Below, piece after piece: positions 36,618 through 46,153 of a stretch of DNA of 64,000 bases; position 1 is the first letter of the stretch; each line of letters opens with the position of its first letter. Under the pieces are notes generated by a model that saw only the letters and a program-made list of their open reading frames with translations, was not told the DNA's origin and did not search any database. Both the position numbers and the translations under genes were made by a program. This DNA comes from Lachnospiraceae bacterium UBA3850 (GTDB lineage: Bacteria; Bacillota; Clostridia; Lachnospirales; Lachnospiraceae), in assembly GCA_002392655.1 (NCBI GenBank), contig DGHK01000039.1, forward strand, positions 1-64,000, read 5' to 3'.

Positions 36618-38021
36618 ATGATTAAAAATAATCAGAGATACTTCAATATTACATACATAATACTGGATATGGTGTTTCTTGTAGTTTCATATTTTCTTGC
36701 GCTGTATATCACATTTGGAGAGGATATGCAGAACGCACTATCCATTCGAGCATATATATGGGTGTTGATCGGACTTATTCCGGTATATCTGCTTTTATAT
36801 AAAGGTTTTCAGATGTATAACCCTAAAAGAATGATGGGCTCTTTTGATATAATCAAAAACATCATTCTTGTAAATGTTTCTGCGATTATGTGTCTGTCAC
36901 TGTTTTTGTATCTTTTCAGAAAACATGGCGACTTCATGCATTATTCCATAAGAGTTGTCGTATGGTTCTTTATAAGTAACATCGTTCTTGTTATGTTTGA
37001 AAGAATAACTATCAAGAAAACACTTTCCAGTATGAGACGTCATGGTTATCATCAGAAGCATATACTTCTGGTTGGTTTCTCGGATGCATCAGACAGACTT
37101 ATAGATGCTATAAAGAGAAATCCTGAGTGGGGATATCAAATAGATGGAATACTGGACGATCTGACAGATATCGGTACAACATATCGACATACAGAGGTAA
37201 CTGGAAGGCTTGAAGAGCTTGGAACAATCCTTCAGGAACAGGAGATAGATGAGGTAGCTATCACACTTCCTCTTGCAGCATATACAAAGCTCGGAGATGT
37301 TGTTAATACCTGTGAAAAGTATGGTGTACATACCAAGTTTATTCCGGATTACTCAGAAATCATCAGTTCAAATCCTGTTACGGGAGATATGGATGGAGTT
37401 GCGGTAGTAAATATCAGAAATGTACCGCTTAATGATCCGGGAAACAGATTCTTAAAAAGAACGATGGATATACTTTGTTCACTGTTCTTTATCATCCTTT
37501 TTTCTCCGATCATGTTAATAGCTGCTATAGCGGTAAAGGTTTCATCACCGGGACCTATCATATTCAAGCAGAAGAGAGTTGGATATCATAATAAGGAATT
37601 CAGTATATATAAGTTCAGATCTATGGTTCAACAGCGACCGGAGGATGAAAAGAAGGGCTGGACTACTAAGGGAGATGCCAGAGTTACCAAGGTAGGTTCA
37701 TTTCTCAGAAAGACCAGTATTGATGAGCTTCCTCAGTTCTTCAATGTGCTTTTCGGATCGATGAGCATCATAGGTCCACGACCGGAGAGAAAACAGTTCG
37801 TTGAGCAGTTTATGGAAGAGATACCGAGATATAACGTAAAGCATCAGGTTCGTCCCGGAATCACAGGCTGGGCTCAGGTCAACGGACTTAGAGGTGATAC
37901 AAGTATTCCTGAAAGAATCAAGTATGATCTTTATTATATAGAAAACTGGACTTTGGGACTTGATATAAAGATCATGTTCCTTACAGTATTTAAAGGATTT
38001 ATCAATAAGAACGCATATTAA
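36618..38021 (+). CDS. Undecaprenyl-phosphate sugar-1-phosphate transferase (initiating enzyme)
   Basis: Polyisoprenyl-phosphate hexose-1-phosphate transferase of the WbaP/CpsE type, which starts repeat-unit assembly on the lipid carrier. Four to five N-terminal helices, a central Rossmann-like (CoA-binding-3) domain at about 140-265, another membrane helix (about 285-310) and the catalytic C-terminal domain are seen. The catalytic domain has KRTMDILCSL, SSPGPIIFKQKRVG, KFRSM, DELPQFFNVLFGSMSIIGPRP and RPGITGWAQVNG. Length 467 is normal. It is the only such enzyme found in the window. Confidence 0.94.
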   Translation: MIKNNQRYFNITYIILDMVFLVVSYFLALYITFGEDMQNALSIRAYIWVLIGLIPVYLLLYKGFQMYNPKRMMGSFDIIKNIILVNVSAIMCLSLFLYLFRKHGDFMHYSIRVVVWFFISNIVLVMFERITIKKTLSSMRRHGYHQKHILLVGFSDASDRLIDAIKRNPEWGYQIDGILDDLTDIGTTYRHTEVTGRLEELGTILQEQEIDEVAITLPLAAYTKLGDVVNTCEKYGVHTKFIPDYSEIISSNPVTGDMDGVAVVNIRNVPLNDPGNRFLKRTMDILCSLFFIILFSPIMLIAAIAVKVSSPGPIIFKQKRVGYHNKEFSIYKFRSMVQQRPEDEKKGWTTKGDARVTKVGSFLRKTSIDELPQFFNVLFGSMSIIGPRPERKQFVEQFMEEIPRYNVKHQVRPGITGWAQVNGLRGDTSIPERIKYDLYYIENWTLGLDIKIMFLTVFKGFINKNAY

Positions 38022-38054
38022 AGTGTTTATGAAATTAGATGGGGTGATCAGTAT

Positions 38055-38948
38055 ATGGATGATAGATTCATAAATCAGGACTATGCCAGAAAAGCTAAAG
38101 CGTGGATTGTAGTAGCAACACATAAAGAATTTGAAATGCCGAAGGATAAGATGTATATACCTCTTCACGTAGGTGCAGAGGGTAAAACAGATGAAGAGGG
38201 TAACCCACTGGATTTTGGTTATCAAAAGGATAACACGGGTGAAAACATCTCCGATAAGAATGCACAGTTCTGTGAACTTACAGGTCTTTACTGGGCATGG
38301 AAAAATCTGAAGGCTGATTACATAGGACTTGTTCATTACAGAAGATATTTTAAGGGAATCGGAAAGGACAAGACTAGGAAGGGTGACCTGTTTGATAAGG
38401 TACTCAAATACAGGCAGTTAAAACCTCTATTAGGTGAATATAAAGTTATTGTTCCTAATAAGAGGAGATATTATATCGAGACGCTTGAAAAGCATTATGC
38501 GCATAATCATTATATAAAGGAGCTTGATACTGCAAAGGAAGTTATGCTTGAAAAGTATCCTGAATATGAGAGTGCATATAATAAGGCACTTGGACGTACC
38601 TGGGGATATATGTTCAATATGATGATCATGCAAAGAAATCTCCTGAATGAATACTGCGAGTGGTTATTTGATATACTTTTTGAGATGACCAGGAGGCTTG
38701 ATGCAGAATCTGATGGAGAGAACTATGCCGGAAAAGAGTTATCATTTTTCGAAAACCGTTTTCCGGGAAGAGTAAGTGAAAGAATCTTTAATGTATGGCT
38801 TGAGTATCAGCTTGAATCAGGAAGAATAAGTAAAAACGAAATCAAAGAGATTCCGTTTATGTATATGGAAAAAATAAATATATGGAATAAGGGGGTTACT
38901 TTTCTTCGTGCCAAGTTTACAGGTAAGAAACCGGAGAAAAGCTTTTAA
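38055..38948 (+). CDS. DUF4422 glycosyltransferase-like protein
   Basis: The N-terminus AWIVVATHKEFEMP and the block ENISDKNAQFCELTGLYWAW followed by YIGLVHYRRYF are the diagnostic DUF4422 motifs. The family is found in capsule and exopolysaccharide clusters and is believed to act as a glycosyltransferase. Length 297 is a little longer than the common 250. It sits directly behind the initiating transferase, so adding the second sugar is possible (inference). Confidence 0.88.
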   Translation: MDDRFINQDYARKAKAWIVVATHKEFEMPKDKMYIPLHVGAEGKTDEEGNPLDFGYQKDNTGENISDKNAQFCELTGLYWAWKNLKADYIGLVHYRRYFKGIGKDKTRKGDLFDKVLKYRQLKPLLGEYKVIVPNKRRYYIETLEKHYAHNHYIKELDTAKEVMLEKYPEYESAYNKALGRTWGYMFNMMIMQRNLLNEYCEWLFDILFEMTRRLDAESDGENYAGKELSFFENRFPGRVSERIFNVWLEYQLESGRISKNEIKEIPFMYMEKINIWNKGVTFLRAKFTGKKPEKSF

Positions 38949-38952
38949 TAAG

Positions 38953-40413
38953 ATGATAAAGAAAAATATTAGAAAAAAAATAATAAAGAAAATAGTCCTG
39001 ACTCTGTCAGGACTTATTATTTCATTTTCATTTTCTCAGGGGATAGGTGTATCCAGAGTAGAAGCCGAAGAAAAGGGCGAAAGTGTTACGCTAGGTCATT
39101 ATTGGCAAGAGGATACAAATGAAGATGGAGACGCTGACAAGAATGACGAAAAGCAACTCGTATCATGGAGGATTCTTGAAGAATATTCTGATGGAACAGC
39201 GTTAGTTGTTTCAGATAAGATACTTGATTCCAGGATGTTTAATAAGGAGTGGGTTAATTATACCTGGGAGACATCTGATATTAGAAAATGGTTAAATACG
39301 GAGTTTTATGACGATGCATTCTCTGATGAGGAAAAAACTGCTATAATTCAATCAAAAGTAGTTAATCATAATAACCCCGAGTATGGGACTAAAGGCGGAA
39401 ATGATACGTTAGATAACGTATTTCTGCTTTCTTATGAGGAGGCTACGAATCCAAAGTATGGATTTGATTCTGATTATGATTCAAACGATAAAGCGAGAGT
39501 TGCTATAGGAACATCATTTGCTATAGCAGATCAGCTCAGTGTATACGATGACGGAGAGGGCAAATGGTGGCTTAGAACTCCCGCAATTAATTCCAACAAT
39601 TCCTGTATAGTTTACCAGGCTGGTTACATTTATATGGATATGGGAAGATATGTGGACTTTTATGATGTTGGGGTTCGTCCTGCTATGGTAATAGATTTGT
39701 CTTCGCCCTACGTGAATCAGGCTGAAAAAGAAGCGGCAAAGAAAGAGGCAGATCAGAAAGCTGCTGAAGAAGTTATGGCGATTATCAATGCACTTCCGGC
39801 GACCATAAAGCTGTCCGATGAAAATGATATAAAGAAGGCAAGAGAAGCATATGATGCTTTATCAGAAGATCAGAAGAAACTTATAGATGAAGCAGTGCTA
39901 AACAAGCTTATTAATGCCGAGAAAGCATTGGATGCTGCAAAAGCAGCCGATAAAAAAGATGATAAGAAAACTGACAAGAAATATTCAAATGAATGGATAG
40001 ATGGAAAGTGGTACAATGCTACCGGAATCCAGGATTATAAAGGAATTCTTTCGTGGAAACAAAACTCAACTGGCTGGTGGGCTGAGGACACTTTGGGATG
40101 GTATCCGAAATCCCAGTGGCAGAAGATAGATGGTAAATGGTATTACTTTGATGAAATAGGTTATATGGATTCTAAAGGATATCGTGATGGGTATTGGTTA
40201 GATGAAAGTGGAGCGTGGGTAGAGCAGTACTCAGGTGGTCACTGGATGAGTGATTCTACAGGCTGGTGGTATGAGGATAGTTCGGGATGGTGGCCCGAGA
40301 GCAGATGGCTTAAGGTTGACGGTAAGTGGTATTATTTTGGTGATAAAGGGTACATGTTATCAAATCAGTATATAGACGGCTGGTGGGTTGATGAAAATGG
40401 AGTTTGTGAGTAG
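38953..40413 (+). CDS. Exported DUF6273 protein with cell-wall-binding repeats
   Basis: A Lys-rich N-terminus and signal peptide (about 1-38, cleavage after VEA) are followed by a DUF6273-type domain at about 42-255: VSWRILEEYSDGTALVVSD, WETSDIRKWLN, WWLRTPAINSN and GVRPAMVIDLSS. Next come a helical Ala/Lys/Glu-rich spacer (about 258-350) and about 135 residues of cell-wall-binding repeats. These repeats match the C-terminus of the beta-helix protein (19681) closely, for example GWYPKSQWQKIDGKWYYF. The function of DUF6273 is not known to me. The ATG at 38953 is the preferred start because the earlier start overlaps the previous gene and would mask the signal peptide. Confidence 0.85.
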   Translation: MIKKNIRKKIIKKIVLTLSGLIISFSFSQGIGVSRVEAEEKGESVTLGHYWQEDTNEDGDADKNDEKQLVSWRILEEYSDGTALVVSDKILDSRMFNKEWVNYTWETSDIRKWLNTEFYDDAFSDEEKTAIIQSKVVNHNNPEYGTKGGNDTLDNVFLLSYEEATNPKYGFDSDYDSNDKARVAIGTSFAIADQLSVYDDGEGKWWLRTPAINSNNSCIVYQAGYIYMDMGRYVDFYDVGVRPAMVIDLSSPYVNQAEKEAAKKEADQKAAEEVMAIINALPATIKLSDENDIKKAREAYDALSEDQKKLIDEAVLNKLINAEKALDAAKAADKKDDKKTDKKYSNEWIDGKWYNATGIQDYKGILSWKQNSTGWWAEDTLGWYPKSQWQKIDGKWYYFDEIGYMDSKGYRDGYWLDESGAWVEQYSGGHWMSDSTGWWYEDSSGWWPESRWLKVDGKWYYFGDKGYMLSNQYIDGWWVDENGVCE

Positions 40414-40430
40414 ACGATAAGAGATTTATC

Positions 40431-41921
40431 ATGAAAGAGAAATCAATCAAGAAAAACTTCATAATGAATGCAATCCTGACTATGTCAGGATTCATTTTTC
40501 CTATCATAACCTTTCCGTACATAGCGCATGTGCTTGGACCGGAGGGAACTGGACCGGTAAAGTTTGCTACTTCCGTAGTGGCATACTTTGCTATGTTCGC
40601 TCAGCTGGGTATACCTACTTATGGTATCAGAGTCTGTGCTAAGGTAAGGGATGACAAAAAGGAACTGAGTAAAACGGTACATGAACTTCTGCTCATTAAT
40701 GTTGTGATGAGTGTGATTATTTATGTGCTGTTTTTTGCGAGCCTTTTTCTGATACCAAGATTCCAGAAGGATAAGCTTCTGATGATCATCATAAGCTCAA
40801 CAATTTTCTTCAATGCCATCGGAATTGAGTATCTGTATAAGGCTTTGGAACAGTATACTTATATAACCATAAGATCCATCATTTTCAAGTTTGTGGCTCT
40901 TATTTCCATGTTCCTGCTTGTGAAGTCTGTGGATGATTATGTGATTTATGGTGCCATTACTATATTTGCTGCATCGGCATCAAATGTGCTGAATTTCTTC
41001 CACTCGAAGAAACTTATAGAGTATAAGTGGTATGGAGGATATAACTTCAGGCGGCATTACAAGGCCATAATGATTTTCTTTGCTATGTCCTGTGCTACAA
41101 CGGTTTATCTGAATCTGGATGGAATCATGCTCGGCTTCATGCTGACAGATGCCGATGTAGGTTATTATGACGCAGCCGTTAAGATAAAAACTATTCTTGT
41201 AAGTATAGTTACATCCCTTGGAACGGTTCTCCTTCCAAGAGCATCCTACTATATAGAAAACAAGCAGATGGACGAGTTCAGAAGGATTACTGAAAAAGCA
41301 CTTAATTTTGTTGTGATCTTTGCAACTCCTCTCATGATGTACTTTATGTTGTTTGCAAAGGAGGGAATCCTTTTCCTTTCAGGTGTAAAGTTTATCCCTT
41401 CCATACTTGCCATGCAGATCATCATGCCGACTCTGCTTTTTATCGGACTGACAAATATCATGGGAATTCAGATACTGGTTCCACTTGGGAGGGAGAAGAT
41501 AGTCCTTTACTCCGAGATAGCAGGGGCGATTGTGGATCTGATCCTGAATATTATTTTTATCCCGTCCATGAAGTCAGCGGGAGCGGCACTTGGTACTGTG
41601 GCTGCCGAGTTTGTCGTGTTTGTTGTGCAGTATCTGTTCCTCAGGAAGATGACAAAGGATGTGGATATAAAGAAGGCATTTTCACGGATAAGCTTCTGGA
41701 AGGTAGGCCTTGCAACACTGATTGCACTGGGAACATCCTTCTGGGTAAAGTTTCTAGACTTTTCCGGAATATTCGAAAAGATTGAAGTTCAGAACTTCAT
41801 ACTTATAGCCATTTCCGGAACTATTTTCTTTGTGGTATACCTAGGGGTTATGCTGGCCACAAAGGACAGGCTGACAACCGAGATAGTTGGTGGTATACTG
41901 AAGAAAGTGAAAAAACGATAA
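40431..41921 (+). CDS. wzx: Wzx-type flippase (polysaccharide repeat-unit transporter)
   Basis: The 496-residue membrane protein has about 12-14 hydrophobic segments and the MATE/MOP-like N-terminus FIMNAILTMSGFIFPIITFPYIAHVLGP, typical of RfbX/Wzx. It would flip the undecaprenyl-diphosphate-linked repeat unit for polymerisation by the Wzy-like protein (27866). The same cluster also encodes an ABC exporter (11737-14544), so two export routes coexist. Confidence 0.93.
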   Translation: MKEKSIKKNFIMNAILTMSGFIFPIITFPYIAHVLGPEGTGPVKFATSVVAYFAMFAQLGIPTYGIRVCAKVRDDKKELSKTVHELLLINVVMSVIIYVLFFASLFLIPRFQKDKLLMIIISSTIFFNAIGIEYLYKALEQYTYITIRSIIFKFVALISMFLLVKSVDDYVIYGAITIFAASASNVLNFFHSKKLIEYKWYGGYNFRRHYKAIMIFFAMSCATTVYLNLDGIMLGFMLTDADVGYYDAAVKIKTILVSIVTSLGTVLLPRASYYIENKQMDEFRRITEKALNFVVIFATPLMMYFMLFAKEGILFLSGVKFIPSILAMQIIMPTLLFIGLTNIMGIQILVPLGREKIVLYSEIAGAIVDLILNIIFIPSMKSAGAALGTVAAEFVVFVVQYLFLRKMTKDVDIKKAFSRISFWKVGLATLIALGTSFWVKFLDFSGIFEKIEVQNFILIAISGTIFFVVYLGVMLATKDRLTTEIVGGILKKVKKR

Positions 41922-41942
41922 AAGCTTAAAGGAGGCAGGGGT

Positions 41943-43088
41943 ATGTCAAAGTATGATTATCTGGTAGTAGGAGCGGGACTTTTCGGTGCTGTTTTCACAG
42001 AGCAGGCACGTGCAAAAGGAAAAACTGTTCTTGTGATCGATAAGAGAGATACTATAGCAGGAAATGTATATACAGAAAATGTAGAAGGTATTAAGGTGCA
42101 TAAGTATGGTGCGCATATATTCCACACTAACGATACTGAGGTATGGAACTACGTTACAAGGTTTGCAACCTTCAACCGCTTTACCAATTCTCCTGTTGCC
42201 AATTATAAAGGAGAGCTTTACAGCCTTCCTTTTAACATGTATACATTCAATAAAATGTGGGGAGTCGTTACTCCGGAGGAAGCGGCTGCTAAAATAGAAG
42301 AGCAGAAGGCTGAGGCCGGAATCACTGAGCCGAAGAATCTTGAGGAACAGGCTATATCTCTTGTAGGAAGGGATATATATGAGAAGCTGATAAAGGGTTA
42401 CACTGAGAAGCAGTGGGGAAGAAAGTGTACCGAGCTTCCGAGCTTTATCATAAAGAGACTTCCGGTCAGACTTACATTTGATAATAATTATTTCAACGCG
42501 CTCTATCAGGGAATTCCGGTAGGTGGCTATACGAAGATGGTTGCCAATATGCTGGGTGACACTGAGGTGAGACTCGGTGTTGATTATTTCGAGAATAAAG
42601 CAGAGTATGATGCACTGGCTGACAAGGTTGTTTACACAGGTGCTATAGATGCTTACTTTGATTATAAGCTTGGATGTCTGGAGTATCGTTCGGTCAGATT
42701 TGAAAATGAACTTCTCGATAAGCCTAATTTCCAGGGAAATGCAGCTGTGAATTATACAGACAGCGAAACTCCATGGACTCGTATCATCGAGCATAAGTGG
42801 TTTGAATTCGGCAAGGATGAAGAGGGAAATGATCTTCCGAAGACAGTTATATCAAGGGAGTACAGCTCTGAGTGGAAGCTTGGAGATGAGCCTTATTATC
42901 CGGTAAATGATGAGAAGAACGGTAATCTCTACCAGGAGTACAGAAAGCTGGCAGAGGAAGAGAACACAAGGCTTGAGACTGAGGGTAAGGGAATTATCTT
43001 CGGCGGAAGACTTGGTGAATATAAGTATTATGATATGGATCAGGTTATAGCAAGAGCACTTGAGATAAGCAGAGCAGAACTTGGATAA
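41943..43088 (+). CDS. glf: UDP-galactopyranose mutase
   Basis: Flavoenzyme that converts UDP-galactopyranose to UDP-galactofuranose. The FAD-binding motif VVGAGLFGAVFTEQARAKG and the active-site region KYGAHIFHTNDTEVW are present, as are YTEKQWGRKCTELP and FGGRLGEYKYYDMDQVI. Length 381 fits. AAGGAGG precedes the start. It predicts galactofuranose in the glycan and fits the two galactofuranosyltransferase-like proteins (23492 and 50517). Confidence 0.97.
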   Translation: MSKYDYLVVGAGLFGAVFTEQARAKGKTVLVIDKRDTIAGNVYTENVEGIKVHKYGAHIFHTNDTEVWNYVTRFATFNRFTNSPVANYKGELYSLPFNMYTFNKMWGVVTPEEAAAKIEEQKAEAGITEPKNLEEQAISLVGRDIYEKLIKGYTEKQWGRKCTELPSFIIKRLPVRLTFDNNYFNALYQGIPVGGYTKMVANMLGDTEVRLGVDYFENKAEYDALADKVVYTGAIDAYFDYKLGCLEYRSVRFENELLDKPNFQGNAAVNYTDSETPWTRIIEHKWFEFGKDEEGNDLPKTVISREYSSEWKLGDEPYYPVNDEKNGNLYQEYRKLAEEENTRLETEGKGIIFGGRLGEYKYYDMDQVIARALEISRAELG

Positions 43089-43135
43089 ATCTGAGTGCTT
43101 TAGTATCAGAATCCGTATATAACAGGAGCGTTGTG

Positions 43136-44206
43136 ATGTCACAGCTTAGCTTAGCAATTCTATTCTTTTTCATATATTTAATTGTATATTATGTTTTTGG
43201 CGTGCTTATATCACATCTTCTGAAACTCGGTAACAAACCGGTGCATCAGTTGATATATGGTATGTTCTTTTATCAACTTGTGTTTTTTATATTTGTTATG
43301 CCTCTTAAGTTTCATATCGTTCCAGTTGATACTATCGGACGTATATGGACAGGGGTAGTTCTTGTGGTATGTATAGCAGTAGCTATCTGGTTGCACAGGG
43401 ACATATATGAGGGCTTTTCCAATTGGGTCAAGGATATAAGGGAGCACTGGGTCAGCTCCCTTGTTATCTTTATCCTTATAGTGGGAGAGCTTCTTTTTGT
43501 TGAGTATTATGGCCGCCTTCTTGGTGGAAACAATCAGGTATGGTTTGTCGGATGGGTAAGTAATGCAGTAGCACATAACGAGCTGATGACATATGTTCCT
43601 GAGACGGGACTGGCTGCAACCTCCTTCAATAACGATAGATACCTATGCACCTTCCTCGATCATAGTGGAGTGATAAGCAAGACATTTGGCATACATCCTA
43701 TGGTTGAAGTCAGGACTATTCTTACGGGGGTGTTCATCCTGATTCAATGTCTGGTCATCTGGGAGCTTGCAAAGTATCTCGGTAAGGAGAAAAGAGATGC
43801 AAGTGTTGCGGGATACATCATGTACTGGTCGATTACAAATATTATGGCCGGTTCACAGCTACTTCCCGGTTTCTATGATATATTCAGAACCTATGAGGGT
43901 AAAGCCTTTGTAATGGATGTTTCAGTTCCGCTTCTTTTGCTTCTCCTATGGAAGCTATATGATGAACCTGACAAGTGGAAGAATGTCTGGAAATCAATCA
44001 TAGTTATGTGCGGAAGTATGACGTATTCACTGTCGATGATGTTTACTTATCCTTTTGTGCTTGCGGCATTTACTCCGTTTTTGATAGTGAAGAAGGAAAA
44101 GAGAATTCTCAGATATATACTTCTGATGGGAGCAGTAAGTGCTGTATATTTTGTGGTTTATTATCTGGGAAGATTAGGCAAGATAGATCTTACGATAAAC
44201 AGGTGA
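43136..44206 (+). CDS. Multi-pass membrane protein, N-terminal part of a frameshifted gene (DUF6077-like)
   Basis: About 356 residues with eight to nine hydrophobic segments. The loop LLGGNNQVWFVGWVSNAV and ATSFNNDRYLCTFLDHSG suggest a GT-C-like membrane enzyme. It stops at 44206 in the middle of a membrane region (after KIDLTINR), and the continuing protein appears in another frame from 44211. Together they would give about 648 residues, a normal size for such proteins. ATG 43136 with AGGAG 7 bp upstream is preferred over GTG 43133. Either a real lesion, a sequencing error or a natural split. Confidence 0.65.
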   Translation: MSQLSLAILFFFIYLIVYYVFGVLISHLLKLGNKPVHQLIYGMFFYQLVFFIFVMPLKFHIVPVDTIGRIWTGVVLVVCIAVAIWLHRDIYEGFSNWVKDIREHWVSSLVIFILIVGELLFVEYYGRLLGGNNQVWFVGWVSNAVAHNELMTYVPETGLAATSFNNDRYLCTFLDHSGVISKTFGIHPMVEVRTILTGVFILIQCLVIWELAKYLGKEKRDASVAGYIMYWSITNIMAGSQLLPGFYDIFRTYEGKAFVMDVSVPLLLLLLWKLYDEPDKWKNVWKSIIVMCGSMTYSLSMMFTYPFVLAAFTPFLIVKKEKRILRYILLMGAVSAVYFVVYYLGRLGKIDLTINR

Positions 44207-44210
44207 CGCG

Positions 44211-45086
44211 ATGCATTTTGGTAAGGACAATTATCCGGGAAATGAATATTTCTGGCAGACACTTAGTTTGTACTGGTGGACATTTTCGTTGGCTATTAAG
44301 GTGATGCTTATAGGCTACGTTGTTCTTCTTGTATTTTTTCTGATATTCGGTAACAAGAAGGAACGTATGTTTTTCCTGGTAAGCCTTGTGGTCCTTGTCT
44401 TAGTGTGCCTGAATCCTTGGATGGCGTGGTATCTGGTTGAAAACTGGGGATTTGAACTCAGGTATTTCCGATTATTCTGGATCATTCCGGTTGCTATGGG
44501 TTATACCGTGTTCGTGATGAAGATATATGAGAAGTTCAGGAAATTACCGGTTAAAATTATTATATATATTTTTGTGATAGCGCTTTATGTATTCTCTTTT
44601 GAACAGGTGTGGGAGAAATCCTTTGAGGTATACACCGGATGTAATGAGAATACAGGACTCGTACCTGTGTCAAATATATACAAGGTTGAGGATGATGTTG
44701 TAATAGCCTGTGATCTGATAGAAGAAGATTCGGGTTATTCAGAGGATACAAAGGTTACCTTGTATGACAGCTATTTCTATATTGAAGCAAGAACCTATGA
44801 TGCACTTTTAGTGCCTATTTATCCATATGCTAATTATCAGACCATGCCCCTTGATGAGGCCATTGAATCGGGCAGCTGGAGCGGTGTGCTGAGTGATGCT
44901 TTTACCGGAACTATGTGTGAAGGTCAGGTGCATGAAATGACACCTGAGCTTATGGCGGAAGCGGTAAAACATATGGGCGTGCAATATGTGATACTCTATA
45001 AAGATAACAGCTTTGCAGATATGTGGCTGCAGGGGCTGGAGCTTCTGGGTGAATCAGATTATTACTATGTACTGAAGTCGAAGTAG
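44211..45086 (+). CDS. Multi-pass membrane protein, C-terminal part of the frameshifted gene
   Basis: 291 residues with four to five hydrophobic segments followed by a soluble extracellular-type domain (about 160-291). The ATG at 44211 has no clear ribosome binding site and lies 4 bp behind the stop of the upstream part, one frame over. Membrane topology continues naturally from the upstream ORF. Removing the T at 44204 would join the two into one reading frame. It would be poorly translated alone, except by coupling to the upstream stop. Confidence 0.6.
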   Translation: MHFGKDNYPGNEYFWQTLSLYWWTFSLAIKVMLIGYVVLLVFFLIFGNKKERMFFLVSLVVLVLVCLNPWMAWYLVENWGFELRYFRLFWIIPVAMGYTVFVMKIYEKFRKLPVKIIIYIFVIALYVFSFEQVWEKSFEVYTGCNENTGLVPVSNIYKVEDDVVIACDLIEEDSGYSEDTKVTLYDSYFYIEARTYDALLVPIYPYANYQTMPLDEAIESGSWSGVLSDAFTGTMCEGQVHEMTPELMAEAVKHMGVQYVILYKDNSFADMWLQGLELLGESDYYYVLKSK

Positions 45087-45127
45087 GCTTCAGTGTAGTA
45101 GAGGAATAATTAGAGGTTAAGTATATA

Positions 45128-46153
45128 GTGAACAGCAAAGAAAAAAAGAGCGAAATGCAAAGTTCAAACAGAATATTGTGGCTTGATACTCTGAGAGGAC
45201 TCGCCTGCCTCATAGTTTTCTTTGCACATGTCATAGCCAGATTTCCTGAAACGGTCGACTATTCTTACGGTGTCGGCAAGATAGGTGTCTGGTTTTTTAT
45301 GGTATCCGGTGGTTATCTTCTTCTGATGTCTGGAAAGACTGAGAAGATAGGGATAAAGTGGATACTCAGATTCTATGTTAAGAAGATAGTCAAGATATAT
45401 CCATGTCTGATCATAGGTGTACTGCTTACATGGTATGCCGGACTGATGGAGAAGTGTGATATAATAAAGAACCTGCTTCTCATTAAGGGTTCAGCACATT
45501 TGTGGTTTATTCCGGTCATCATAAAGTTCTATCTGATAGCACCGCTTTTTATAGTATTTGACCGAATAGTTAAAAATGATCTGGTGAAGGCCGTTTCATT
45601 TCTGGGGATTGGAACTGTCGCAGCGATAGTATGGCCATTTACAAAATATCCGGAAAACAGTATAGAGCTCAGATGGTATGTTCCTGTATTCATGATGGGA
45701 ATAATCATCTACTATATCTCAAAACATATAAAGAATGAGGACGGCAAGCTGAGAATATTAGGTGATATGCTTGCTGTCGGAGCGGCAATTGGGATCATAA
45801 TGCTGACACCGCTTGTCAGGCTGAAGCTTCTGGGACTGGATAATCCGTGGTTCCTTCAGAATAAGTATATATTCTTGGGACTACTCTGGTCTGTAATGAT
45901 AATAGGAATTCTGATGGGAAGAGTGGTGAAGAAGCTTCTTGAAATGATAAAACCACTGCAGATGCTTTCGGTGATAAGCTATCCGGTTTATATATTCCAT
46001 TACCCGGTGATCTTCCTGCTCATATGGTTGTTTGAACCATCAGTCGTACTTTTATTCATCGAGGCGTTTGTTGCTACACTTATAATATCGGTTATATATA
46101 ATTTTATATTTGGACTGGTTGTCAGGTTAGTAAAAAAAGATGGAGATCGTTAA
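45128..46153 (+). CDS. Membrane acyltransferase family 3
   Basis: The first helix LWLDTLRGLACLIVFFAHVI with its catalytic His identifies a family-3 acyltransferase. FFMVSGGYLLLMSGK and AHLWFIPVIIKFYL also match. Length is 341 with about ten membrane segments. The likely start is GTG at 45128, since AGAGG lies about 11 bp upstream. It belongs to the set of four such enzymes in the window, which suggests a heavily acylated glycan. Confidence 0.9.
   Translation: MNSKEKKSEMQSSNRILWLDTLRGLACLIVFFAHVIARFPETVDYSYGVGKIGVWFFMVSGGYLLLMSGKTEKIGIKWILRFYVKKIVKIYPCLIIGVLLTWYAGLMEKCDIIKNLLLIKGSAHLWFIPVIIKFYLIAPLFIVFDRIVKNDLVKAVSFLGIGTVAAIVWPFTKYPENSIELRWYVPVFMMGIIIYYISKHIKNEDGKLRILGDMLAVGAAIGIIMLTPLVRLKLLGLDNPWFLQNKYIFLGLLWSVMIIGILMGRVVKKLLEMIKPLQMLSVISYPVYIFHYPVIFLLIWLFEPSVVLLFIEAFVATLIISVIYNFIFGLVVRLVKKDGDR

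Noticed and set aside
41946..42794. A 282-codon open frame on the - strand opposite glf
   Set aside because: Shadow of the clear UDP-galactopyranose mutase; composition is Ile/Ser/Cys-rich and without motifs.
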